Made by a program: the position numbers and the translations under genes
The notes under the pieces: generated by a model
What the model saw: only the letters and a program-made list of their open reading frames with translations
Told to the model about the DNA's origin: nothing
Database searches by the model: none
Origin: Acinetobacter lwoffii
GTDB taxonomy: Bacteria > Pseudomonadota > Gammaproteobacteria > Pseudomonadales > Moraxellaceae
Length of the DNA stretch: 55,802 nt
Direction of reading: 5' to 3'
NCBI RefSeq assembly: GCF_024129435.1
Contig: NZ_JAMXXN010000017.1
Location: 1-55,802 of the forward strand
Shown: one piece after another, positions 17,800 through 25,815 of the stretch
How positions within the stretch are numbered: position 1 is the first letter of the stretch
Layout of the letters: every line of letters starts with the position of its first letter

Positions 17800-19122
17800 A
17801 TGTCCCTGTTACGCCGTTGGTTTGATCCAATCCGATCGAGTTGGTTTTACCAAAAACCGACCCGTCAAACGGTGTTATCTATTCAAGATGGGCTGAGTAT
17901 CCATTTAAGACTGGATGATGTGTACAGTTATCTGGCGGTACAGCAGTTGCCCCAGCTCGAAGAAATTTTAAGTCCAGAACTCAAGCCGCTAAAAGTCATC
18001 ATTTCCAGTGAGCATGCCGAAGCGCCGAACCAGATGTCTTTTGATGAATGGCAGCACTACACGATTAATGATGCAAAAATCTTGTCAAAACAGCATCGTT
18101 TCAGTTTTCATGATACGCCGGAATTACCGAGCGCTGAGGCCTTAAAACAGGCCGAACTGATTTTGCGACATACGCCGCTGCGTGGACAGGATTTCCTGTA
18201 TTTGTTGGAAGATGTCTTCCATATGCTTTGGCAAAAACAGACCGGAAAATTACGAACTCTTTATGCCATGGCCAGTCGCCACCATCAGCCACAGGATTTT
18301 CCCGAACGTATTTTTGACCAGACCCCGATTCTGGCCAGCTATTTCAATTTAGGCGGTCGCCAGTATCAGGCGGTCGATGACCTGTTGCGTCTGACCCGGC
18401 GTCTGGAGCAGCAAAAACTGCTGACCGGTAATCCGATTTTTATGATCGATCACATTGAATGGCGTGAACATCTGATCAGTGATGCCGAGGAGCTGAACGA
18501 GATCCAGTCGATGGATCCGGAACTGGACTTGTATATCGCGCTGGAAGATCCGATCTCCTGGCTATTGCTGGCCTATATCAAGGAAGAACTGGCGGATTAT
18601 TATAATATCCAGCTGAATGTCTATCCCTTGTCCTATCGTGGACGAGATGACTTTGACTGGAGTCTGGCCACACGGTTATCCAAACGGACGGAAGTTGAAT
18701 TCACTCCGTTCTGCCGACCGACCGAGCAGGCGATTGCGCCAATGGCACAATTATTTTATAGCTGTCCCGAGGAGCAGCGGATCGAGGCGATGTACCAGAT
18801 CTTGCAGGCCGTCTGGACCCGTGGTGAAGACCTGTCTTATGCACCCCATTTCAAACGTTTGCAGCAACAGTTAAATATTGTCGATCTGACCCAGGACGAT
18901 ATTCTGGTCAAGCTGCAGGACAATGATATGCTCTGTGAAATGAAGTCGCAGCCGAATTTTCCGGTACTGGAACTGCGCATAGATGATCAAAGTTATACAT
19001 TTAATAGCTTATATCGGGTCTGGATGATTGAAAGTATTTTCAGTAATGTGTTAGAAGAAAAGTATAAGAGTAATAATCAAACTGAAAGTGAACTGAAAAA
19101 ACATGGAAAAGATCAAAGCTGA
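17800..19122 (+). CDS. uncharacterised protein with two DsbA/HCCA-isomerase-like domains
   Basis: A soluble 440-residue protein. Two thioredoxin-like halves of the DsbA/2-hydroxychromene-2-carboxylate isomerase kind appear likely. The first starts at about residue 30 (IHLRLDDVYSYLAVQQL) and the second at about residue 240 (LDLYIALEDPISWLLLAY), each the beta-strand-then-helix opening of that fold, with the helical insert between. Neither has a CXXC active site, so a thiol redox role is unlikely. I cannot name a substrate. The chorismate mutase gene begins 20 bases before this stop codon, which ties the two genes into one unit. The call is an inference from pattern, not from a family match. Confidence 0.55.
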   Translation: MSLLRRWFDPIRSSWFYQKPTRQTVLSIQDGLSIHLRLDDVYSYLAVQQLPQLEEILSPELKPLKVIISSEHAEAPNQMSFDEWQHYTINDAKILSKQHRFSFHDTPELPSAEALKQAELILRHTPLRGQDFLYLLEDVFHMLWQKQTGKLRTLYAMASRHHQPQDFPERIFDQTPILASYFNLGGRQYQAVDDLLRLTRRLEQQKLLTGNPIFMIDHIEWREHLISDAEELNEIQSMDPELDLYIALEDPISWLLLAYIKEELADYYNIQLNVYPLSYRGRDDFDWSLATRLSKRTEVEFTPFCRPTEQAIAPMAQLFYSCPEEQRIEAMYQILQAVWTRGEDLSYAPHFKRLQQQLNIVDLTQDDILVKLQDNDMLCEMKSQPNFPVLELRIDDQSYTFNSLYRVWMIESIFSNVLEEKYKSNNQTESELKKHGKDQS

Positions 19123-19390
19123 ATCACTAGAACATGCACGTCAACAGATCGATGCCATTGATACAGCTTTAGTTGAGCTGATCGCTGCGCGTCAATTTTA
19201 TGTTGATCAAACCACCCGTTTCAAAAAAACCGAAACCGATTTACAGTCACCGGAACGTATGGAGCAGATTGTAGAAAATGTCAGAGCTCTGGCGCAAAAA
19301 CAAGGTGTCGATCAGGAGTTTATTGAACATCTATACCGTGAAATGTTCCAATACTTTATTCAACGTGAACTGAAAGAGTTTCGTCCTTAA
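19103..19390 (+). CDS. chorismate mutase family protein (AroQ class)
   Basis: A 95-residue all-helical protein of the AroQ fold. The four active-site positions of EcCM and PchB are present with correct spacing: Arg13, Arg30, Lys41 and Gln87. It converts chorismate to prephenate, or, if it is PchB-like, cleaves isochorismate to salicylate. The stretch RFKKTETDLQSPERMEQI and the end QYFIQRELKEFRP look close to the PchB style, but no salicylate or siderophore genes lie nearby. It starts inside the end of the previous gene (20-base overlap) and is followed by a terminator. Confidence 0.8.
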   Translation: MEKIKAESLEHARQQIDAIDTALVELIAARQFYVDQTTRFKKTETDLQSPERMEQIVENVRALAQKQGVDQEFIEHLYREMFQYFIQRELKEFRP

Positions 19391-19408
19391 ACAGACACGT
19401 GCTTTAAT

Positions 19409-19432
19409 AGAAGCCTTGCGGGGCTTCTTTTC
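19409..19432 (+). terminator. terminator after chorismate mutase gene
   Basis: AGAAGCC (19409-19415) with GGCTTCT (19422-19428), then T residues. Confidence 0.8.
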
Positions 19433-19469
19433 ATTTCTTTAATCGCAAAGTTGAAAAATATAAAGATAA

Positions 19470-19493
19470 AAAAAGCAGCCATTCGGCTGCTCA
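19470..19493 (-). terminator. terminator of the pyrimidine permease gene
   Basis: AGCAGCC (19474-19480), loop ATTC, GGCTGCT (19485-19491); the A run on the left reads as a U run on the minus strand. Confidence 0.85.
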
Positions 19494-19511
19494 ATACTTT
19501 TATTTCGAGTT

Positions 19512-20807
19512 TTATTTTTTATCGGCCAGGCTAAAGAACCAGTTCAGGATCAGTGCAGCAAACGTTGCCGTACCAATACCACCCAGATTGAAGCTGCCAA
19601 AAGTCAGGGCAAAATCACCCGTACCTAAAATAATGGTCACCGCAGCCACCATCAGGTTCTTGTTCTGCGAGAAATCGACCTTGTTCTCAATCCAGATTTT
19701 GGCACCAGCAATGGTAATCAAACCAAAGACTACAATCGAAGCACCGGTCAGAATCGCTGTCGGAATCGTGTGAATAATCGCACCAAACTTAGGCGATAAA
19801 CCCAGGAACACAGCAAAGACACCCGCGACTGCAAAGATGATGGTCGAGTAAACCCGTGTCACGGCCATCACACCAATGTTTTCACCATAGGTAGTCATAC
19901 CCGGCGCACCTACACCACCGGCTAAAGTGGTTGCAACACCATCTGCCACAAAGGCTTTACCAATATGCGGATCGAGGTTTTCACCGGTCATCGCGCCTAC
20001 GGCTTTAATATGGCCCAGATTTTCAGCCACCAGAATCAAGGCAATCGGTGCAATGATCAACATGGCATTCAATTCAAAGGTCGGCGCGTGGAAAGTCGGT
20101 AAACCGAACCAGGCTGCTTGCTGAATAGGAAGGAAGTTGATCGCAGTGCCATAACCCATGACATTACTGAGTACGAAGTAAATCAGATAAGCCAATAACA
20201 GGCCAACCAATAACAGCAGGCGCTGTAATAAGCCACGGGTGAATACGGCAATTGAACCCATGCACAACACAGTGACCAGAGACATCCACATATTGAAGGT
20301 ATTGCCCATCACACTTTTCACTGTGACTGGAGCAAGGTTCAGGCCAATGATCATCACCACGGCACCGGTCACTACCGGTGGCATCAGCTTTTCAATCCAG
20401 CGGGTGCCCGTCGCCATGACCAGAAAGCCCATGAGTGCATAGAAGATGCCACATGCGATAATCCCGCCTGCTGCAACGCCAATATTTGGATTCAGTCCGC
20501 CACCACCCGCATAACCTGTTGCTGCGATGACCACACCAATAAAGGCAAAGCTTGAACCTAGATAACTTGGAACCCGGCCACCGGTGATTAAAAAGAACAG
20601 AATGGTACAGATCCCTGACATTAAAATCGCCAGGTTAGGATCAAAGCCCATTAAAAAAGGTGCCAGTACAGTCGCGCCAAACATGGCAAAAGTATGTTGT
20701 ACACCCAAAATGACCGTTTGTGCGGGTGGCAAATACTCTGCGGTACCTACTGGTCGTGCATCGATACTGCCCTCATAAGGGCGCCATTTGGGAAACCAAC
20801 TGGACAT
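19512..20807 (-). CDS. NCS2-family pyrimidine permease, RutG-like
   Basis: A 431-residue nucleobase:cation symporter-2 protein with about 14 membrane segments. It matches RutG/UraA closely: QTVILGVQHTFAMFGATVLA, ITGGRVPSYLGSSFAFIGVV, and the substrate-site segment LVAENLGHIKAVGAMTGEN with its conserved Glu. Expected role: uptake of uracil or related pyrimidines. The frame reaches an ATG at 20843, but the ATG at 20807 (MSSWFPKWRPYEG) matches the length of RutG. No rut operon genes are nearby. A perfect palindrome lies about 110 bp upstream and is shared with the tetR/efflux region. Confidence 0.88.
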   Translation of the reverse strand: MSSWFPKWRPYEGSIDARPVGTAEYLPPAQTVILGVQHTFAMFGATVLAPFLMGFDPNLAILMSGICTILFFLITGGRVPSYLGSSFAFIGVVIAATGYAGGGGLNPNIGVAAGGIIACGIFYALMGFLVMATGTRWIEKLMPPVVTGAVVMIIGLNLAPVTVKSVMGNTFNMWMSLVTVLCMGSIAVFTRGLLQRLLLLVGLLLAYLIYFVLSNVMGYGTAINFLPIQQAAWFGLPTFHAPTFELNAMLIIAPIALILVAENLGHIKAVGAMTGENLDPHIGKAFVADGVATTLAGGVGAPGMTTYGENIGVMAVTRVYSTIIFAVAGVFAVFLGLSPKFGAIIHTIPTAILTGASIVVFGLITIAGAKIWIENKVDFSQNKNLMVAAVTIILGTGDFALTFGSFNLGGIGTATFAALILNWFFSLADKK

Positions 20808-20917
20808 AAAATGAGCACTCAAAAGATAAATTGTGCACATCATACTCTTGTTCTTTAGAAGATTTAATCACTTAAACAAAATTTTTGTTCAAATTAATTC
20901 TATGACTTTATTTAAGA

Positions 20918-20935
20918 TTTTACCGGGTGGTAAAA
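20918..20935. promoter_or_regulatory. candidate operator, perfect inverted repeat
   Basis: TTTTACC-GGGT-GGTAAAA, a perfect 7-bp inverted repeat with a 4-base centre, 110 bp upstream of the pyrimidine permease start. Its 12-base core TACCGGGTGGTA recurs at 24621-24632 in the tetR/efflux intergenic region. It is best read as a binding site for a TetR-type dimer, probably the product of the gene at 23938-24573. Confidence 0.5.
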
Positions 20936-21059
20936 GAATACTGGGTTAAAATTAAAGTGAAATCAGTAGATTAATTTCTTATTATGAATAGGGGTATCTA
21001 TAAATAAATCTGATTTACTATATAAAATAAAATATTTCCTGGCTATTGACTGGTCAATA

Positions 21060-21086
21060 AAAAAGCACATCACCAGGATGTGCTTT
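21060..21086 (-). terminator. ppc terminator
   Basis: AGCACATC (21064-21071), loop ACCAG, GATGTGCT (21077-21084); the A run to the left gives U residues on the minus strand. Confidence 0.85.
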
Positions 21087-21103
21087 CAAATGGGCATTTT
21101 TGC

Positions 21104-23788
21104 TTAGCCAGTATTACGCAAACCGGCTGCAATACCGGCAATACTGACCATCAGCGCATGATCTACCGGGGTGTTTTCGGCCTGTTGCTGTTCAAGATAT
21201 AAACGGCGACGTTTCATCAGTTCAGCTTGCAGCAAGTGCAAGGGTAACAGATATGGTTTACGTACCTTCATGGACTGATCCAGTACGCCATTGCTGCTGA
21301 GCAGTTTCGATTCACCTTTCAAGCTTAACAGGGTTTGTACGGCATCCTGCAAACGTTGGCGCAACGCTGTCCCCAGAATTTTCAGATCTTCATCCTGGGT
21401 CAGATGCGATTCATAATACAGCGCTACATGGGCATCGGCTTTGGACAATACCATTTCCAGCATATCAATCAGGGTCTGGAAATATGGCCACTCGGCCAGC
21501 ATCTCATCGAGTACATTACGCTGTCCCTGATCCAGTACCGCATTTAATGCAGCACCGGTACCGAGCCAGGCAGGCAACATCAGGCGAATCTGGGTCCAGG
21601 CAAATACCCAGGGAATTGCCCGTAAGGATTCAATGCCGCCGCTGACTTTACGTTTGGCGGGACGTGAACCCAGCGGTAGCATTTGTAGTTCTAGTTCTGG
21701 CGTTACCGTACGCAGGTATTTTACAAAATGCGGATTTTCACGCACGGTCTGGCGATAGACCTGAACAGACAGTTCGGTCATTTGATGCATCAGGTCGCGC
21801 CATTCCTGTTTTGGTTCTGGTGGCGGGAGCAGGGTCGCTTCCAGGGTTGCAGCGGTATAAATTTCCAGATTTTGCAGCGCGATTTCTTCCAGTCCGAATT
21901 TAAAGCGGATCATTTCGCCCTGTTCAGTCACCCGGATTGCACCGGAAATAGAACCTGGTGGCTGAGAGAACAAGGCTTGCTGGGTTGGCGCACCGCCACG
22001 GCTAATTGAACCGCCACGACCATGGAACAGGGTCAATTGCACGCCATGTTGCTGGGCGATCGCCGTCAATTCTTCTTGGGCACGATACTGTGCCCAGTTG
22101 GCCGACATAAAACCGGCATCCTTGGCAGAATCCGAATAACCAATCATCACTTCATGCTTGCCCTGAATATGCTGTTTGTACCAGTGTATATTGAACAGGG
22201 TCGACATGGTTGCGGCTGCACAATCTAGATCTTTTAAGGTTTCAAACAGGGGAACCACCCGTAATGCCTGCTCGATACCGGCTTCTTTTTGTAAAAGCAG
22301 TACCGCCAGCACATCACTTGGATATTCCGCCATCGAGATGATATAAGCACCCAGAGATTCGCTCGGTTGCTCGGCTAGCGTACGCATGGTGGCAAACACT
22401 TCCTGTACATCCGGATGTTCAATCAGGCTGCCTGCTGGCTCATTCAGGTGTTTTGGCAGCAACGGACGTTTGCTTTGCAGCTCTTGCAGTAAAAAGTTTT
22501 GCCGTGCCTGTTCAGTCCAGGTTTCAAAATTCCCCAGTCCTAAATATTCGGTAATCGCAGAAATCGCCTGACGGTGACGACCCGATTCCTGACGGATATC
22601 CAGTTTTAGCAGTTCGATCCCAAAACTGTTTACCCGATAAATAAAGTCCAGCAGGCTGCCATTGGCAATTTCGGCCAGATTGCAGTCCATCAGCGAACGG
22701 TAGCAGGTCAGGAGTGGCTGTAAAAGTTCGTCTTTACTTTTAATCACCAGACTGTCATCGGCATCATTGCCTTTTAATTTTTCTGCCAGCCAGTGCCGTG
22801 TGGCTTTCAGGCGGGTACGGGTGTCACGTAAATATTCACGGTAGGGTTCAGGATGGGGCTGGCCCAAGGCTTCGGAAATTTCCGGGCTACATTGCTGGAT
22901 AGACAGTTCCCAGCGCAGGTTTTCAATATCGCGTACATAAAGGTCGGCTGCTTTCCAGCGCGACAGCCACAGCACTTCCTGGGTTACGGTATGGGTCACA
23001 TTCGGGTTGCCGTCGCGGTCACCACCCATCCAGGAGGCAAAACGTACCGGTGCCACATCTAGGGGCAGGTTCTGAGCACACTGTTCTGTGACCATGCTAT
23101 TCAGTTCCCGGATAAATTTCGGAACCGCATTCCACAAGGTCTGCTCAATGGTGGTAAAGCCCCATTTGGCTTCATCAATCGGAGTTGGACGATGCTGACG
23201 GATTTCATCGGTTTGCCAGGCAGAGCTGATCAGCTGTTTCAGATCGGCCAGAACTGCCTGACGTTCACGTGGCGTCAGTTTCTGCTGGTCAAATTTGGAC
23301 AGGGCATTATTGATACCGTCATATTTTTGAATCAGGGTACGGCGGCTGACTTCTGTGGGATGCGCGGTCAGAACCAGTTCAATTTTCAGTTCACAGATTT
23401 GCTGATACAGCGTATCGGCAGAAATCTCCTGCTGTTTAAATTTTTCAAATAAAGGCACCAGAGGATTGGGCGATTCTGCAGTGTCATCAAACTCGCTCTG
23501 ACGGCGACGACGTACCACATGATATTGTTCGGCAATATTGGCAAAGTTTAAAAAGTGGGTAAAGGCGCGGGTCAGCGGCAGGATTTCTGCATCTTCTAGA
23601 CTCAAAAATAGTTGTTCCAGTTGTTTTTCTGCTTCGACCTGTCCATCGCGAGCGCCTTTGGATAGGGCACGGATCTGCTCGATCTGATTAAACAAATCCT
23701 GCCCGGCATGTAATTTTAAGGTTTCCCCAAGCAAATTACCCAGTAAGCGTACGTCTTCGCGTAGTGGTGCATCAATCTGTTGAATCAT
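21104..23788 (-). CDS. ppc: phosphoenolpyruvate carboxylase
   Basis: An 894-residue cytoplasmic enzyme that adds bicarbonate to phosphoenolpyruvate to give oxaloacetate, refilling the TCA cycle. Signatures are complete: VLTAHPTEVSRRTLIQK with the catalytic histidine, GYSDSAKDAGFMSANWA, the glycine-rich FHGRGGSISRGGAPTQQAL, and the C-terminal end GIAAGLRNTG, whose NTG terminus is needed for activity. Length is usual for bacterial PEPC. It lies downstream of the tetR gene on the same strand with a 149-bp gap, and has its own terminator. Confidence 0.96.
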   Translation of the reverse strand: MIQQIDAPLREDVRLLGNLLGETLKLHAGQDLFNQIEQIRALSKGARDGQVEAEKQLEQLFLSLEDAEILPLTRAFTHFLNFANIAEQYHVVRRRRQSEFDDTAESPNPLVPLFEKFKQQEISADTLYQQICELKIELVLTAHPTEVSRRTLIQKYDGINNALSKFDQQKLTPRERQAVLADLKQLISSAWQTDEIRQHRPTPIDEAKWGFTTIEQTLWNAVPKFIRELNSMVTEQCAQNLPLDVAPVRFASWMGGDRDGNPNVTHTVTQEVLWLSRWKAADLYVRDIENLRWELSIQQCSPEISEALGQPHPEPYREYLRDTRTRLKATRHWLAEKLKGNDADDSLVIKSKDELLQPLLTCYRSLMDCNLAEIANGSLLDFIYRVNSFGIELLKLDIRQESGRHRQAISAITEYLGLGNFETWTEQARQNFLLQELQSKRPLLPKHLNEPAGSLIEHPDVQEVFATMRTLAEQPSESLGAYIISMAEYPSDVLAVLLLQKEAGIEQALRVVPLFETLKDLDCAAATMSTLFNIHWYKQHIQGKHEVMIGYSDSAKDAGFMSANWAQYRAQEELTAIAQQHGVQLTLFHGRGGSISRGGAPTQQALFSQPPGSISGAIRVTEQGEMIRFKFGLEEIALQNLEIYTAATLEATLLPPPEPKQEWRDLMHQMTELSVQVYRQTVRENPHFVKYLRTVTPELELQMLPLGSRPAKRKVSGGIESLRAIPWVFAWTQIRLMLPAWLGTGAALNAVLDQGQRNVLDEMLAEWPYFQTLIDMLEMVLSKADAHVALYYESHLTQDEDLKILGTALRQRLQDAVQTLLSLKGESKLLSSNGVLDQSMKVRKPYLLPLHLLQAELMKRRRLYLEQQQAENTPVDHALMVSIAGIAAGLRNTG

Positions 23789-23937
23789 TTTTTATTCCCT
23801 CACATGCATGCTTTGACTATACCGCGACTGCATGACAATCCAAGTCCCTTAGAGACAAAAGTTGCAGAGTATTGGCTGCTTTTTTAGCAAATTTTAGGCC
23901 ACATATGGTTATCGGTGCTCGATCCTGAGAGAAGGCT

Positions 23938-24573
23938 TTAGTCAGGCAGAGCATATTTCAGCATAAACAGTTCAATGGCCTCGCTAATGATCTGTTGCTG
24001 TTCTGCGCTTGAAGGGGGAGGGCTGAGACCCAGCAGGATTTTCTGATGACGGGTTCCGGTCAGCAGGGACACGATCAGCTCGGTCTGTTTTTCTGGAAGA
24101 TCGACCTGAATAAAGCTGTACTGTTGGGCCAGAGCAAAGAAATCATTCCAGACTGCATCCAGTTTGCTATGCGAGGCCTGATAAAACTGTTCTGCCAGAG
24201 GACTTTGCTGCGAGGCCAGTTCCATCAGTAACAGGTCCAGCTTGATCGCTTCTGGTAAATGAATAATATTTAAAGCGCGCTGACAGGCCTGATAAAACTC
24301 CTGCGCAAAGTCACTGCTCGGCTGCAAGAGCTGAGGATGTTCATGCAGAATGGCTTCACAGGTATCCTCAATCGCACAGCTAAACAGGGTCGCCTTGTCC
24401 TGAAAATGGTTATACACCGTCAGCTTGGTCACACCTGCCTCACGTGCAATCTGGTTCATGCTGGAGGCATGATAGCCATGCGCTAAAAACAGCGCTTTGG
24501 CCACGCTGAGGATGCGCTGACGCTTTTCCAGATCCTTGGGTCGTCCTACAGGTATTTGCACAATTTCTTCCAA
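23938..24573 (-). CDS. TetR/AcrR family transcriptional regulator
   Basis: A 211-residue repressor-type protein. The N-terminal helix-turn-helix (about residues 13-60) shows ILSVAKALFLAHGYHASSMN followed by IAREAGVTKLTVYNHFQDKATLF, the standard TetR DNA-binding domain; the C-terminal part is the ligand and dimer domain. It is divergent from the RND adaptor gene with 136 bp between them and a palindromic site in that gap, so it very likely controls the efflux pair and itself. Confidence 0.9.
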   Translation of the reverse strand: MEEIVQIPVGRPKDLEKRQRILSVAKALFLAHGYHASSMNQIAREAGVTKLTVYNHFQDKATLFSCAIEDTCEAILHEHPQLLQPSSDFAQEFYQACQRALNIIHLPEAIKLDLLLMELASQQSPLAEQFYQASHSKLDAVWNDFFALAQQYSFIQVDLPEKQTELIVSLLTGTRHQKILLGLSPPPSSAEQQQIISEAIELFMLKYALPD

Positions 24574-24618
24574 AAAAAGTCAATACGGTCATTGCTTTGA
24601 AGCTTGAGTTTTAATTAG

Positions 24619-24634
24619 TGTACCGGGTGGTATA
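24619..24634. promoter_or_regulatory. candidate TetR operator in the divergent tetR/RND promoter region
   Basis: The 12-base core TACCGGGTGGTA (24621-24632) lies midway in the 136-bp gap between the divergent tetR and efflux genes. Its outer flanks are only partly symmetric, unlike the perfect copy upstream of the pyrimidine permease. TATATT (24631-24636) overlaps it and could be a -10 box of the efflux promoter, so a bound repressor would block transcription. Confidence 0.5.
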
Positions 24635-24709
24635 TTAATTAAAAAACAAGCAATTCAATATATCAGCATAGTTTGCCCTAAAAAAGACGATCAGATAAGA
24701 GCGAATAAG

Positions 24710-25813
24710 ATGAGCAGGATTTACAGCGTATTGGCTGGCATGGTGGTGCTTTGCAGCGTGACTTTAAGCGGGTGCAGCAAAGATACTGCTGCAGCACAAC
24801 AGGAAGTTCCCTTTGTCATGGTGGCGACACCCACCACTTCACAGCATGAATTAAAAAGTTATGCCGGTGATGTGCAGGCACGCCAGCAAACGGCGCTGGC
24901 ATTTCGGGTCGCTGGGCAGGTGACCCAGCGCTTCGCTGATGTGGGTGACCAGGTCAAAGCCGGGCAAGTCCTGGCAACTCTGGATGTCAAAGATGCCCAG
25001 CTGCAGCTGAATGCAGCACGTGCCCAGCTGGAAAGCGCGCAGTCTGCTACTAAGATTGCTCAGGATGAATTACAACGTTTCAAGCAGTTATTGCCATCCA
25101 ATGCCGTGAGCCGCTCACAATATGACGCGATCGAAAACCAGTACAAGACCGCCCTATCAAATCTGAAACAGGCACAATCCAACTACGATACCGCTAAAAA
25201 CCAGACTGCTTATAACCAGCTGATTGCCACCAGAAACGGCGTGATCACTGCACGTAATATAGAAACAGGACAGGTGGTGGCTGCCGGGCAGGCGGCGTAT
25301 GAACTGGCGATTGCCGGTGAGCGTGAAGTGGTGATTGGGGTGCCGGAACAGGCTATTTCGGAGATCAAGGTTGGACAGGCAGCTACAGTGACATTATGGT
25401 CCAAACCTGAAGAGAAATTTGCCGCTTTTGTCCGCGAGATTTCACCAGCAGCGGACCAGTCGCGTACCTTTCGGGTTAAAGTTTCCTTACGTGAAGGCAA
25501 TGGTCAGATCCAGCTGGGGCAAAGTGCCCGGGTATTTTTTCAGCACAGCCGCGACAATATGCTCAGTGTGCCGCTATCCAGTGTCTCGGCAACGGATCAG
25601 CAGGCTTATGTGATGGTGGTCCAGCCGGATCATACCTTGCGTAAAGTTCCGGTTCAGCTCGGTGCCTATGGCCGGGACAGTGTTCCTGTACTCAGTGGCC
25701 TCAAGCCGGAAGATTATGTAGTGATTGGCGGCGTACATCTGCTGCGTAACCAGCAAAAAATCAATCCGATTGATCGTGAAAACCGTCGTGTGACCATTCA
25801 GGCAGGGAGTTAA
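24710..25813 (+). CDS. RND efflux periplasmic adaptor (membrane fusion lipoprotein)
   Basis: A 367-residue membrane fusion protein. Residues 1-22 form a lipoprotein signal with lipobox TLSGC (Cys22). Then come the lipoyl half-motif VGDQVKAGQVLATLD (about residues 78-92), a helical hairpin (QLNAARAQLESAQSATKIAQ onwards), the second lipoyl half near GVITARNIETGQVV and beta-barrel domains. It links the inner-membrane pump to an outer-membrane channel. The RND pump gene starts 2 bases after this stop. No outer-membrane factor gene follows, so a TolC-type protein encoded elsewhere must be used. Confidence 0.92.
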   Translation: MSRIYSVLAGMVVLCSVTLSGCSKDTAAAQQEVPFVMVATPTTSQHELKSYAGDVQARQQTALAFRVAGQVTQRFADVGDQVKAGQVLATLDVKDAQLQLNAARAQLESAQSATKIAQDELQRFKQLLPSNAVSRSQYDAIENQYKTALSNLKQAQSNYDTAKNQTAYNQLIATRNGVITARNIETGQVVAAGQAAYELAIAGEREVVIGVPEQAISEIKVGQAATVTLWSKPEEKFAAFVREISPAADQSRTFRVKVSLREGNGQIQLGQSARVFFQHSRDNMLSVPLSSVSATDQQAYVMVVQPDHTLRKVPVQLGAYGRDSVPVLSGLKPEDYVVIGGVHLLRNQQKINPIDRENRRVTIQAGS

Positions 25814-25815
25814 GC

